Position numbers and translations under genes: made by a program. The notes below the pieces were generated by a model. It made no database searches and was not told where the DNA came from. It saw only the letters and a list, made by a program, of their open reading frames with translations. 64,000 nucleotides of DNA from the NCBI RefSeq assembly GCF_001577835.2, contig NC_029527.1, positions 3,857,086-3,921,085 on the forward strand, in the 5' to 3' direction. Numbering within the stretch: the stretch's first letter is position 1; each line of letters begins with the position of its first letter. Source of the DNA: Coturnix japonica. Its lineage: Eukaryota; Chordata; Aves; Galliformes; Phasianidae. Below, piece after piece: positions 1-15,399 of this stretch.

Positions 1-1947
<1,947 letters not shown>

Positions 1948-2616
1948 TTACTATAAGCTTTACCGGTTAAAAACGCAACCTGAATCCTTCCCCATCTCCC
2001 TCCCCGCAGTCCAAAACCACCACTGAGGAGATGTGTGTCGCCTTTCAACTTTTACATTATGTATCATTATATGTTACACTGTCACTGTGCTGGTTGTGCT
2101 ACTTATAGTGTTGCTAAACAGTGCTTCTGTAACAAAAGCATCAGTTTGTTATATCTTTCAAATACATCCTGTATCCTTTCTGTGTGGTTCAAGTAAGACT
2201 TATTTACCTATGATCAGCACAGGAAAAGAAGTGGCGTGCAGACCAAAGTGCAGAAAGAGGTTAAGGAAGCCAGAAAGGGAACTCTGTGGGACGTGAACTC
2301 TGCAAGCCAGGTGAATGCAGTGGTGATTGTGGTCTGAGCAGCTTGGAGCCCCTCCAAGGAGCACAGTAAGTAGGTGGATTTTATCAGCTGGCCTTATGCT
2401 GCCTTGACCTTTGCCTGTAGTGCTCAGAAGTGTGGTAGGATGACATGGAAGCAAAAATGAGAGAGGGATATAGCTGACATGTTGCCTACTTACAATTTAC
2501 ATTGTCAAGTTCACTGGTTCTCATCTATTCTAAGCAAGTAAACTTACACAGGGCTTTCTATTTATCTGGGAGCATACTTTCTTCCAGTATTTATTCAGCT
2601 ACAGTGTGTTAGTTAT

Positions 2617-2711
2617 CAGACTATTCCTTGTTCTGTCCTAGGAACTGTGTTGTGCTGGACAGTTCAGTTCTGACTGTTGCTTCTGTTTGTATATTCTCAT
2701 TTTCTGAATGC
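2617..2711 (+). repeat. 95-bp direct repeat, copy 1
   Basis: This segment matches 4328-4422 over the full 95 bases with only two substitutions that I can see. Similarity stops abruptly at both ends. The second copy starts directly after the only ambiguous base in the window, so one copy may come from assembly rather than biology. I do not recognise it as a known repeat family. Confidence 0.85.
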
Positions 2712-4327
2712 ACATAATGAAATGCCATGACTTTAGAGAAGGGTTGAACAGCTGCAATGTAAGTCACTGGGAACCGGGCCCAGAAATATTTACAATATTA
2801 AAAGTTCTGGCAAATCAAGGCACGACACACTAAATTGCTTCCCCAAAAACAGACACTTCTTTGTGTACTCTGTCACACAGTTTGTAACCTTCTTTCATAG
2901 TTGTGTTCTGGAGAGAAGTTCAGAAAAGATTTGGATATTAGGGAAGAATGGGATGAAATATCCCATGATCAAATCAATACCTTACATTTACAGTCAGTTG
3001 CAGTGTGATTATGGCAGAGTAATATTAGACAACAAGAACAGTAAAGATATATTTATAAAGTGAGATGTTTATACATTGATATGTGTGTAAAAGTAAGCCT
3101 GATGAGGAGCAAAAATGGGAATTCTTCAGTCGCAAAGAATGCAGTTATTGAACGATAATGGGAAGTTCTTTAATGAGCTGCTTAGATGTGAGAAGGATAA
3201 AGGCAAACAATAAATGGTTATTCAGAGCTGAGACTGAGTAGAACAGTGATTTAAAGAAATGTGAGAGGCAATCAAAATACACTCAGTAAGTAACAAAACA
3301 CCAGGTGCTGATGCAGCTTTTTCACTTGTCTTCTCATAGAATTGCCTCAGCTCTTCCCCTGCCTCAGATCTCAAGGGTATACAATACAAGTCCTGTTTTA
3401 GCAGTACAACTGCTTGCAGGGCTTATGTTTTGGAAGGTTGAACCAACTTACTGTGGATACTAGGCATGTATCCATATGCATTCCTGGATTGAGGCCTGAG
3501 CATCTGCCAAATTCTGACCAAAGGAAACATCAGCTTCAGAAGAAAAGGCTTACTTAACAAACAAACATAACAACAACCAAAAAGTAGCCAAAGAGCTCCT
3601 GCCTTTAATTTCAGGCATTTCATATTTTAAAATGTCTGAATAATTTTAAATCTTCAAAAGTAGTTCTAAACAAAACAAACAAGATACCAAGTGTGAACAA
3701 TTAAAACTTGGAAGGTTAAATTCCAGCCAATTAACACCATGAGTCCTAGAAGATTCTATTGAAGTATACTTGTTCAAGCTTAGTATTACTGATAGAGCAG
3801 TTTCAACTGTATCCTACACGGATGCATCTATATGTGTTAATAGTATAGGGCTCTGCGTTGTATGAGCAGATAAATGCATTGTGTACAGTCCAACTGCATG
3901 GACAGTTTGATGGAACTGGAAAAATCAGAGTTCACACAGTAGATCAATGGAAAAAAAAAAAAGAAAGAAATCTGCACCATTGCCCTTATAGACCTTTCAA
4001 ATAAATTAAAGTGTGAAGAGAGGCACCCAAGTAATTGTACTTGTGTGGTTAATGAAAAGACTGTTCTTTTAAGGATGTGGATTCCGTGGTTGAGAATCCA
4101 AGGAAGGCACACCAAGCTGAGTAGGAAATGAGAAGGGCAGGTTAATAGAGTTGGAGAAAGAAAGAGGTCTGTTAGTAATATATTTGTGTGGAAATATCAG
4201 AACCTTTTTTTTTCCTAGTGTTCTTTGTTTAAGGAGAATAAAATTATATCCCGCAAAAGAGCTGGGGAAGATGGTCAATTTCCTTCTTATCAGGCCACAT
4301 CTGATAACACTTGAGCTGCCCTCATTN

Positions 4328-4422
4328 CAGACTATTCCTTGTTCTGTCCTAGGAACTGTGTTGTGCTGGACAGTTCACTTCTGACTGCTGCTTCTGTTTG
4401 TATATTCTCATTTTCTGAATGC
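4328..4422 (+). repeat. 95-bp direct repeat, copy 2, adjoining an N
   Basis: This is the second copy of the 95-bp segment at 2617-2711. It begins at the base right after the single N at 4327. The sharp boundary at an N suggests a closed or estimated gap, an unresolved haplotype join, or a real local duplication whose edge was hard to sequence. Confidence 0.85.
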
Positions 4423-6261
4423 TCTCTATGCTCTCAAAGTACAGTGCTTTATGTGTATTTCCTGGCTGACTATTTCTATAGCTTTCATGCTTTGCTTTCT
4501 TCCTGCTTAGTTTGCTGTTTGGTTCCATCCTCTCATCTGCAGACCCCTGTAAAATATCTCCATCAAAGAAGCACCAGCCATGAAAGTGAAGTCGTCCTAT
4601 ATGTGAAAATGTACTTAAACAGTCAAGAGAAGAAAAATAGATTGTAACATGCATCCCTTGTTATGACAAGAGTGGTGGGAATTATTAGTTTGTAGATCAC
4701 TGTATTTGAGTGTTTGGTTATAACCATCCATTATTTCAAAACTATATGAAAGATCTTACCAATGTGCAAACATTACACAGCTGCTAAGCCTGACTGGCAG
4801 AACTCTCACTGAGCACACATCAGTCCTGCTGTTAGAGGTGCGTGGCTTAGGTCCTGCCTTTGTTAGGTCTCTGATCTGCTGCTACAGAGATTGAACTGCA
4901 AGAGAGTGCATTGCATTTCATTACTTTAAAATAGATATCATAGACACAGAGAATATAAAGCAACATTCATTTTTCAATTATTTCTTTATTGCTTTCTCTA
5001 CTAGTAGAGTTATCATGTTCAATTTACTGTATTAGACTTTTTGTGTCTTCATACGCATATTGAAGATTTTATGAGCACACTCTCAGCCTTAAAACTATTC
5101 TCCACAAAACTAATGATGGATTTATAGCAACTATAAAACTGAACACTTTGGTTATGTCTGCCAGTGTTTTCTTTCCAAGCTGCATCATGAGAAGATGTTT
5201 GGCCAAAGGAAGGTATAAATTCCAGAAATTACTAAAATCAAGGCAGCCAGTTAATGGTAATAAGGAAAGAGTGTTAAGTTGCTGCAAAGTTGATTTCTTT
5301 CAAATAATTTGGAGGGATCACTTTTGTTTAGAGACATCAGTTAAATCACAGCCAAATCTGCCATTCATTGCTTTATCTAGTCTGCCCTGGATGCCATTGG
5401 TAGTTTCTAAATGTGCACCAGGTAAGCGTGATGGAGTCTCAGAAGAGAAATGTAGCTCTTTATAAATCTATTCCTATTGTATAAACCCATTTGATATGCA
5501 AGACTTTCCCAGATAGTATACAGCACCAAGAGCTTACTCAATTATTCAGGATGTGTCTGATAACACTGAGATTATGAAACAGTAACATCAGATAAAAATA
5601 AACGTTTTTAAACATCAGAGTTTATCTACCTTTCTAATGTAAATTTATGGTTATTAAAGAAGCCTATTTATAGCTCTTTTCAAAGTGTTACATAATAGTG
5701 GTTTTTTTCAGTGTGCCTTTATACAGAGCTTGGAATCATATTAATGAGCTATTCACTGAACAACTGAATGAATGCATGAGTGATGAGAATTCACAAGAAA
5801 TAGATGAGTAACAAACAAACAAACATCCCAACCTTTGTTTCTCCTTAAATACATCAGGGAAATTTAGGAAATCACAGAAGTCTTACTTGAAAACAATTAG
5901 TCAAATGTATAAATAGGCTTATGAATATGTTTAATGACTTAGGTAATGGCAATGAGGAAAATGAATTATGATCTTTTCAAGGTTACTTGGTTTCATATTA
6001 TGGTATGTGCACCTCAGAAATGTTAAATGGGCAATCAAGTACAATCGTTCTACATCTTTCTAAATGTTAACACTGTTCTGAATTGTTTTCTTATTTTCTA
6101 CACTTTAAACACCAACATGGGACAATTTATTATGCTCCAGCATCTCTTCTATCTTCCAGCAGAAGTATTTTGAGCAGAAGTCTTTTGACTTTGCTTATCC
6201 TAGCACTGGTAATACCTTATCGAAATGCCTCTCAAACACTAACATGTATAGGGAACAAATC

Positions 6262-6480
6262 TATTCTGGGAAGCAATGTTTGACCACACTTATGGTGAAG
6301 AAATTTTTCCTTTTGTCCAATCTGACAGCCTCTAGACACCTAGGACATGACTTCCAGCCCTTTCATCGCCTTTGTTGCCCTCCTCTCAATGTATTGATGT
6401 ATCTTAAAATCCTTTTTATATTGTTGACCCACAACTGCACACAATGTTCAAAGTGAGGCCACACCTCTAGAAGGCTTCTG
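6262..6480 (-). mobile_element. CR1 LINE fragment, 3' region
   Basis: Read on the plus strand this is the reverse complement of the CR1 3' region. It has the segment resembling TGACCACCCTCATAGTGAAG, then the stretch corresponding to CTTTGTTGCCCTCCTCT, and then the part equivalent to 'ACTGCACACAATGTTCAAAGTGAGGCC' of the consensus, abbreviated here. An internal part is missing compared with the consensus. Divergence is high, so the insertion is old. CR1 is the dominant non-LTR retrotransposon of birds. Confidence 0.85.
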
Positions 6481-7061
6481 TACCTACCTACTCAGCAAGG
6501 TACCTCTGTATTTTTCCATGCATGCAGTATATAACGTGCTTTTCAAATGTAAAATTAGAATTTACTTTCCACTCTAAGATCGCTTAAGTACCAAAAAAAT
6601 CAGGGACTCCTGCTGACCTTGAAGAAACATAACACAATTTTTGCTATTTCAGTAATGAGTTCTTCCAAAGAAGATTTAACTTACTGCAGTGCAGCAATAG
6701 TAGAACATACAGGAGGTGCTGCAGTACACACCAGAATACAATGTTATGTATGTATTAAAATCTACCATACAGATTTAAGTATGAAGATCAACTGCACCAT
6801 CTTGTTCAAATTAGCTCTTAAGATACAGACTGTCCTTCCTGAATCTCTGGCTGTACGATATACCCAAGTAAGTTTTGGGGTTGCAAGCATATTTCTGCCA
6901 AAGTACTTCTAACAAATTTGCAGGTTGTTTTTAATGTTTTTTATCCCCCTCCCTCTTCTTCAGGTTAGAAGCAGAACTCATTCTGATTTCCTATCGCAGC
7001 ACCATTCTTACGTGGAGAATTTAATTCATTAGGCTGTCAGTTTTCAATTCAGCAGGAGGTT

Positions 7062-7330
7062 AATATTAGTATGTCCCAAGGATCTGTGTTATAGTTAGTA
7101 CTTAATATATTCATTAATTATCTGGAAAGGCAGAAATGAAGGGTAGAAGAAAAAAAATGAGGTCAGCAGGATTTGCAGATGACAAAATTGTTTAACGTAA
7201 GTCTTTATAAGAGGAGGCTTTGAGGAGCTTCATGGAAACAGAAGTAGACAAATTGGCAGCATAATGCTTGATGACAGTCAGACATTGACAAATGTAGCCT
7301 AGTGCACATAAGAATGAAAATTCTGAACTG
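7062..7330 (+). mobile_element. Old CR1 LINE fragment, reverse transcriptase region
   Basis: The order of signals follows CR1 ORF2. A 'CCCAAGGATCTGTGTT'-like stretch is followed by a segment resembling 'TTCATTAATTATCTGGA', and then TTTGCAGATGAC at 7172-7183, which encodes FADD, the catalytic motif of non-LTR reverse transcriptases. The frame around it is broken and strongly diverged. It is a decayed internal piece, separate from the opposite-strand CR1 at 6.3 kb. Confidence 0.7.
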
Positions 7331-7459
7331 CTTGTATGCGTGGTTCTGTTCTAACTTATCACACTAATTCCAAAAGGCAAAAGGAACATCCAGCACAGTA
7401 TAGAAATTCTTCCCAGTGCTCAGTAGCAGTTAAAATCTCCATAAAATGAGATGTGATAT

Positions 7460-7480
7460 GGGGGGGGGGGGGGGGGGGGG
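7460..7480 (+). repeat. Poly-G tract, 21 G
   Basis: This is an uninterrupted run of 21 G on the plus strand inside AT-rich DNA. It can form a G-quadruplex and is prone to length errors in sequencing and in vivo. Confidence 0.95.
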
Positions 7481-8362
7481 AAAGCATAAAAATGATACAA
7501 TATGATAATTGGGAAGTCCATCTTGAAGTCTGTTTTGTTTCCAATGCAAGAAGCTTGAAACCCTTCATTATAACACATGCTGGGTAAAGCTGGAATCTGA
7601 AGAGTGTTTCTCTTCCTTTGCTTCTATTTAATCAAGCATAGTGCCATTTAGTGATATTCTCTTGAACAGATTTCTGTTGCTCTATGAAGATCTGATCTCT
7701 ACAAGATCTCATCTGTTCACTTTTATTCCTATGTGATTACCCTGCACACCATCATTCTTCCATTTTATTTCTCCTAACTGGCTGGCATCTCGGTGATGCT
7801 GTTTTTTAAGTTCTCTCTGAATGTTCTCTCTTTGGACCCCAGTGACACATTTGCTTTATCCTTTTTTCCCCCCGACTTGCTATTTTTATTGGCTTTGATT
7901 CCTTCTGAGGAAGTTTTCGCTGTCTCAGACCAGCTTTTTACATAACAAGTGTATTAACAAGAGGATAAAGGGACGGGAACTTATGAGTTTATTAGCATTA
8001 CACATGTTTAGGTTAGTTATGATATAAGCAACAGTAATTCTACGAGACCAGATGCTTTTGTGAGTTGAACTTCATGGAACACTTGTTACTTCTCTGTTGT
8101 AAAAAAAGTGGATGAACTAGGATGAAACAAACAAATACTAACTTACCTTACCACTATGGTGTTACACTTAAAACTTGTAGAACCCTTGGAGAGTCTCAGC
8201 TAAGAGCCCCAGAAATGCCATGCCATCGTAAACTCTATAGCATCACTGTTCTAAATTAGTTACAAGGATAGGAAGTTTAGCTTTTGTGTTTGCCAAATGA
8301 AATTACCAATAGGTTCCCAGTTTTAAATTAATGAAAGAATTATTTTTCATTTCACGAAGATG

Positions 8363-8527
8363 ATGCCCAGGAAGGCTGTGGATGCCCCATCCCTGGAGGC
8401 ATTGAAGCCCAGGCTGGATGTGGCTCTCGGCAGCCCAGTCTGGTGGTTGGCAATACTGCACATAGCAGGGGGGTTGAAACTGGATAATCATTGTGGTTCT
8501 TCTCAACTCAAGCCGTTCTATGATCAT
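8363..8527 (+). mobile_element. CR1 LINE, 3' end
   Basis: This is a clear CR1 3' terminal segment. It contains GATGCCCCATCCCTGGAGGC, then the 'CCCAGGCTGGATG' block, the 'TGGTTGGCAA' block, the GGGGGGTTGAAACTGGAT stretch and a terminal AAGCCGTTCTATGATC, which is the start of the usual octamer-repeat tail. It is 5'-truncated, as is normal for CR1. It is better preserved than the two copies to its left. Confidence 0.95.
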
Positions 8528-8539
8528 CTTTGCCCATAA

Positions 8540-11500
8540 CTGACTGTTTAAATTGGTAATATTCAGACTCACAGCTGTTATTTGAGTAAAGAAAGATTTG
8601 TTATTATGAGAATATTCGAACTGTTTGGTTCTAAATAATTAGTAGGACAGGACAGCAGAGAAAGGTACTAAATTATTCACTAACATTTGGCTAAATTGGA
8701 ATGAAGTGACCCTTTCAAATTGAAAAACACTTGGTAAAAAACAGACAAGAGAGAAGATTTTTCTGTATAAATAATGAAGGACGTTTTTTTTTAATTTAGA
8801 ATTCAAATAAGTAAATAAACAACCCAATGCTTCCTTAGCTTTGTCAAACTATGTACTTTGTTTTACTGAGTTCTGAATACATTTGACCCTCAAGGAATTT
8901 CCTTTCAGATCTGATCTTGCATCTGCTTAGTTTTAAGGATTGTAATGCAAATCTACTGAGAAAAATTACACTGGAAGCCCCATAACCATTTTTTTTTCCT
9001 TCCAATTTATGTCCGAGTTTCATTTTACAATGAACTAAGGAGATTAGTTATGCTGCAGAACTATGTGCTTGTGCAAGTCCTATATTTGCAAAAATAACAT
9101 ACGCTTCATAATTCAAATATTAAGCAATATCTCAGTCTCTTAACTGTGCCCTTTTCTTAATCCTATATCTTCTTGTAAAGGACATAATTTAATTAAAAGC
9201 AACTAAACAGAGCTCAAAATATTCCTTCAGTGCAATAACCATCTGTAACGGAACTAAATATTTTATTGACTTCCTAAATTCTTTTTATAAAATTGCATCA
9301 TTATAATCACAGGCAATTTGCCCCTCAGCAGATTTATGCATACATTTATTTTGTGCCCTGTGAGCTCTGTGAATTGTTATACTTAAATTACGTATTTTGC
9401 TTTAAATTGATCCAGAGATGTGAAATAAATGTACCTGAAAAGTGAAAATAGAGTCTGGAATTCATGACTGATCGCATTTGCTATAGCAAAACGTTGGCAT
9501 TTTGCATATAGTGACCTGAGTCTTACTACAGACTGCACTCTTTTCCACTGGTACTGGGTTGGCACACATTCAGACTAAGGTTAGGGATAAAAAAGCTAAC
9601 AAAAAGACCCCAAGTTTTTCCCCTTAAAAAGACAAGAAAGGCATCTTTTGAACCAGATAGACCTACTTTTGTTTCAGATGGGAATGTAAGGAATTGTAAA
9701 GCAAAGCAGAAGTTTTAAACATTTTCAGTGCTCAAATGAAAAATTAGAAAATAAAGTCAGTTTTCTTAACACGTTAGAGACTATCAGAGACAAAACGTCA
9801 CGCCCCAAAACAGCTTATCTGACCCACAGGCCTACTTCAGCCTAGTGCCCTAAAATTATATCTGGCTATTGACTATAGCTGGTTATGTGTTTGCATGTGT
9901 TATACATTTCAATTTTGTGGCAACTTGTTACCCTTTTGCCTAATAAAGAAGCAAATCCTTGCTGTACTAGCTTACATCAATAATAAATTAATTGCATTTC
10001 AGTTACATTATTACAAATAGATCACAGATCATTTAATAGCGCAGTCAAATGGACAGATTCACTTTGCAAACAACTGAAACTTAGCTATTGGTATTATGTA
10101 ATCATTTGGGTTTTGGGATTCATTTTGGGAATCATTTGGGATTCATGACCCAACAGCTTATATATCTGATACTGAAAAGCAGAAGTTGTCCAAAGCTTTG
10201 TCTCTACATTAAGCTGATCTTCACACCCCACCCCCCCCTCCATCCCTCTGGCTATGTCTTCCTTCCTTATTTATCTAAACAATAGGGAAATGTGGCTGTC
10301 TAATAATTAACAAGGTGGGTAAACAGTTCAGTGTTCCACGGCAGACAACCAGGAAGTAGGATCCTTTTCTAGACAGGTCAAATTAGCATCTATTGTGCCA
10401 GAATTAGAAAGGGATAAACAGTATTTATCTTTGACTACATCACAACTAGTCAATCGGCTCTTCATGTGCTCCAGGAATAGGAAAGATGAAGCACTGTCCA
10501 ACACAAAGCATATCACAATTCAGGCATCAATGTTAGTAAAAATTATGTAGAGTTTATTTCATGCTGAGAACAACTCGATCTTCTCTTTCTGAAATTAGAC
10601 ATTCTCTGGGGAGATTTCTAATTATCTATAACTTGAAACATCTGCCAGCTCACCTCAAGTCCAAAATGTGCTATGAGGTTTTATGGTCATCTCAGGTCTT
10701 CGGTATCATGATGATGATTGGAGCAGTTATAGTGGAGTAAAAGCCATCAGCAATGACATGCTTTGCCTCTGCCCATCAGGTTACGTGCATTTGAAGACAC
10801 AAAGAAGGTATATCCTCATAGGCTTACATGTCTTGACAGTTTAAATGAATCAGATGTACTGCAACTCTACAGCTATGCTTACAGGGAAGATAGTTTCTAA
10901 TCTGGATAAATTCCACAGTGAGGTTAACCTGTTCAAGAGGAAAAAAAACCAAACAGCAATGAATTTTGCTTTCTCCCTCCTGTTTCATTGTGCATACATT
11001 CAAATAAACCAATAGCTTACCAGAAGACAGGCTGTTACAAAACATACAGACAAGTTCAAATAAAAATATGCTAGAAATTAAAAAAACAAACAAACAAACA
11101 AAAAAAACCCACAACAGCTACACACAGAAAACATATGAAGTAAGACTGAGTGGGAAGAAGAAATGGAAACCTACAGCGTGTGGTGGGTCAGGGAGCTGAA
11201 CTGCCTCAGCCATTGTCTTGCTTTGCTTTTCTGGTGGTGAAGGAAGTAAGAAAAGTCGCCACCGCTGCCCCCTGCTGCTACATTTAATCACCACGTGCCA
11301 CAAATCAAGATGGTATAAGCTGCAATTAATGCCGTCCTAATATAAGAATGGGTGTAATCACAGTAGCTAAATGAGAAGGCTGCTAATTGCTGGTCATTGA
11401 CATGCTTCAACAGATGAGCAGCCTATTAGTGTCAGAAATGAGGGAGGTTTGTTACTATTATGTTATGTGATCAGCACGTCTTTGTCAAAATAACTTCCTG

Positions 11501-14500
11501 CGGAATAAAAGTAAGAAATGAGTTGCTCCCTACTCAGTAAGAAAGATTTTGTTGAGATAGTTAAAAAAAACATGGGTTTGTTTCACATCAGTTATGATAA
11601 TTAGTCAGATGGTGTGGAAAACAGAAGAGGATTGTCTTTACTCTGAATTTCTCTCTCTCTTTGTGAATGCTATGAAGGATCCCTCACTTTGACGCTTTCC
11701 AAAAAGCAAGTGTTGCTTAAATGAGGACTGGAGCAGGATGAGCTAAGTCTGTATTTGTCCCCAAGATGCTTCTATTATCACTTTATATACGTGAGTAATA
11801 CATATATATAAAACCCCAGAATCATGCCCTACATGCAGAGCTAATGTGGGTGCTCCTCTGGTTCTTTATCTCCTTGCTAGTAGGGCTTATCTTTGCTTCA
11901 AAGATTTCTGGCTTCCTTTAGGAGTTAAGCTGTTGCAGAGCCTTGTCTGCTTGCTCTAATTTCTGTGAGCAGTATATCCAGTTCTGGATCAATACCAGTG
12001 AATTTCACTTTATAAAAATGTTACTTGAAGACTGGAAAAGGGAATTTAAGAATCCTGTTGGGAAGTCTTATAAGGATTGTTATCAGTGTGACAGGAATGT
12101 TCTTCACCTTTTTAAAAATTAAAGTGAATATCCCTACCGTTCACCTGTATTTACCGCTTTGCTTTTGAAACACTTCGTGTAACAGTTTGGTTCTCTCTTT
12201 CAATGACCACAGTTTAGCTGGATGGTGTGTTGTGGGACAATTGGCTCAAAAGCTGCTTTGCCTTATTCAAATATGTTTTAACATTCCTATGTTCTTAGGA
12301 TCATTGCATCATAAACACTCAGCAACTGAAACATCTGTTTTCTCCTACCGGTCTTAATGTGCTGGACTATATTAGCTACATATTTATTAAAACAAGTCCT
12401 TCAAAATGTAGATAGTAATTTATGACGCCTAATACGGTTTGAGTCTGAATATATGTTAATTAATCTTTAAGTCACACAGTGATATTAAAAACGTTCAGTC
12501 TACTTATGGCAAGACATTCTTATCCAAACGTGTAAACTTTTCTTGGTGCCTGTGGGAGACTTTATTTTAAGGCCTTTGGCTCTGAAATAGAATTTCTGAA
12601 TAGGCTGGAGCTAATAAAACCTTTAAGGCCTGGAACAAGGCTAAGGTATCTAGTGAGGCTGTTGTGTGCTCTTTCTTAGTTCTGTTGTTCCTTTGCTTTT
12701 GTTGTTTGTGCTCAAGCAAATGTTGATGTTGAAATTCCTTCAGGATATCTCATGGCATTACTCCATTGCAATTTATGAATCTAAAGCTAGCACAGAAGTA
12801 AGAAAATATTGAAGTGGTTAATGGGTTTGGAAATTGTAGGGGGACTATTATGTCAAGGCTGAACTGGTGATAGAGCACTTGGTGAAGGGGGAAAAAATAT
12901 CAACTAAATGTGCTTAGTTGAATGTGTTAATTATTATTCAGAGACAATAGACAGTGCATTATTAACTTCATCATGTTTCTCTTCCATGTATCTGCTCACC
13001 CTGCTAAGTACTTTGCTGCACCTCTCAAGGGGCCTATGATTTCTTCTTTGAAAACATTTGTTGCTTTAGAAAGCACCTCATTGTACTCAATACAGCTTTC
13101 TTTATTTTGGTACTGATTTGTCAATGTTTACACTGCATGAAAGTGACTTAAGCCTCGGGCTTCTTTCAGTGGTTCGTTTAAGGCTCTAAGCTGAGCCACT
13201 CCCGTGAATTTGAAAATGCAATTTAAGGCCTTCTTGGAATAAATCTTTGCTGGGATTTGTATCATCTGAATTCTATTGAGATAGTCTGTCTCTCTCATCA
13301 TGGAGATATGATTCTGAAGGCACAAAGTGGTTTCTAGTGGTATCATACTCTATTGTTTTAAAACCAGAGTATTTCAGTTAGGTGTAATTCAGCAAGGGAG
13401 AAGGACTTATACTAGTAATAGAAAAGATAAGAATGTGAGAAGAATAACAGTGTCTTTAAGGAGCTTTCAGGCCTTGCATTTCCAGCTGTTTGGTACCACA
13501 GTGAGGAAAGAGAATGGTATCAGTTTATGAGCTATAAAAAGCACAGGCCTTTTTCTGCTCTGCTGGATTATACAAATCAATAATTCCACATTTTTTTGCA
13601 CACTGTGGAAGTAAATGTCTGATCTCAGTCATGTCATCGTGTGGCAGATCAAAGCCCTTGGGATCAAAGGGATTAAAGCAGCACAGGTTCTCAAAATACT
13701 GTTTTCCAGTTGGAAAACATTAGATGAGTTTCTACAGAAATTTTAATTAATAAATTTCTATTAAAAAAAAAAAAAACAAACCAAAATTCCCAGTAAGTAA
13801 CAGGATAGTTTGAGGTTACAAAAACACTATAAGGTGAAGTAATTTGGAAGTGACCCAAAGGATTAATCATGTGCAGATTATGGAGAACTGAATCTATAGA
13901 CCCAATTCTCATATTAACGTGGATTTGCTGACACTCTTGTCTCTAAATTCATTGTTTTTTAATCTGGAAAAAAATCCTTATGTTTCACCATTTATCAAAT
14001 ATTAGTCATTTCAGCAAAATGAAACACTGTAAATAAAGTCAATTTCTATTTTGTGTGAGGTTGAGAAACTGATGTACAGCTTTTGCCATCACTTCAAAAA
14101 TAAGCTCGTTTGCCAATTTCCCTCATTCTCCTGAATATGAAACAAATTATATAAGCAGATGTAATAAACATACAGTTACAGGTGGCCTGACCAGGCAGTC
14201 TCTTTCCTACAGGACTCTATTCAGACACATCTTTCTATTTGCCAAAATAAGGCTCTGCTAGTAAATTAGACTCCAGCACCATTCTTCAAATGAATCTGTG
14301 CGGGTAGATCCTTTCAAAGAGGCCAAATCACACCAACAGCCTGAAAAGAGTTTCTGAGAAGGCCAGGGTTGTCATCTGGAGGGGGGGAAAAATCAATCAA
14401 TCTGAAGCCATATTATATAGTATTTCCCTTTGCAAAGGAATCTTCCCCTCCCAAAGGTGTTTTTTATGGTTTTCAACATGAAATGAATGATTTCCTGGAT

Positions 14501-15200
14501 GATAAAGAGCAAACTAAATAGGCCAACCTTGGGAGTTAATAAGTTGCTGGTTATTTGTTATAACAATGATATGTCTGTGCTTTCGAGTATGCAGCAATTA
14601 ATAAAGTCCCTTAGCACAGAGCACCACTGTTATCCATAATATTGTCAAAACCTTTTAAGTTGTACTTTGTTTCTAAAGAAGTAGAAATGAAAAGGGGTAA
14701 AACTTTCCCTTTGTCTTGCAAAAATAGAGCTATCAGTCTGAAAATAACATGGATGCACTGTACAAGCTGGACTGTAATTAATTTTCTTACTTTTATATGA
14801 ACGCTAAATGGCAGAATGCACCTGAAGAGCAATTTACCATACCGACAAATGAGGAAGCCTGTCTGCAAATGTGATTTTTTAATTTAAGTTCAGGAGTTAG
14901 TTTAAATGAAAATGAAATAACATACTTGGAACTAATGAATCAAACAACACTAGGACTCTAATTAAGCATCCAGCATTAGATGGTTAGAAACAAAGATTAA
15001 AGGTGGGGATGCTTGAACTAACACTGAGGCACATGCACAAAGGGCTGGAACAAAAAGCTTAATTAAAAGATAATGTCAAAGGGATGGGATGTTTTGTTGG
15101 GATAATGGGCTCCTGCTGCACTATTAATGACATCCAGGAATCCATCAAAACGAAGGCCAGCCTAAACTGGCATATTTAGAACGGTGAGATATTTATCTGC
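8540..15200. other. Intergenic DNA between NUP210 and HDAC11, second part
   Basis: This is AT-rich, CpG-poor sequence with no exon that I can recognise on either strand. It contains simple repeats (an AAAC run near 11087-11102, a poly-A run near 13764) and no clear transposon apart from the CR1 at its left edge. The last few hundred bases before HDAC11 are rich in AATTA-type and AACAAAG-type motifs, noted as a candidate regulatory stretch. Confidence 0.6.
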
Positions 15201-15399
15201 AGCTTTCACAAAGGGGCGGTGTGCTTCCTGAGTGCTTCTGTGCCTTGTGTGCACAGCTACTATATATTGCTGCTATAGATGGGCAGTTTCTCGTGATGGT
15301 GCTATTGATTTAGCTGTACAGTTGCATAAGAAATGCTGTTTGTGGACGTTCAAGCAGGGTTTTTCAAGTACTCTCGGTGCCTTTTGCCTTAGAGCTCAG

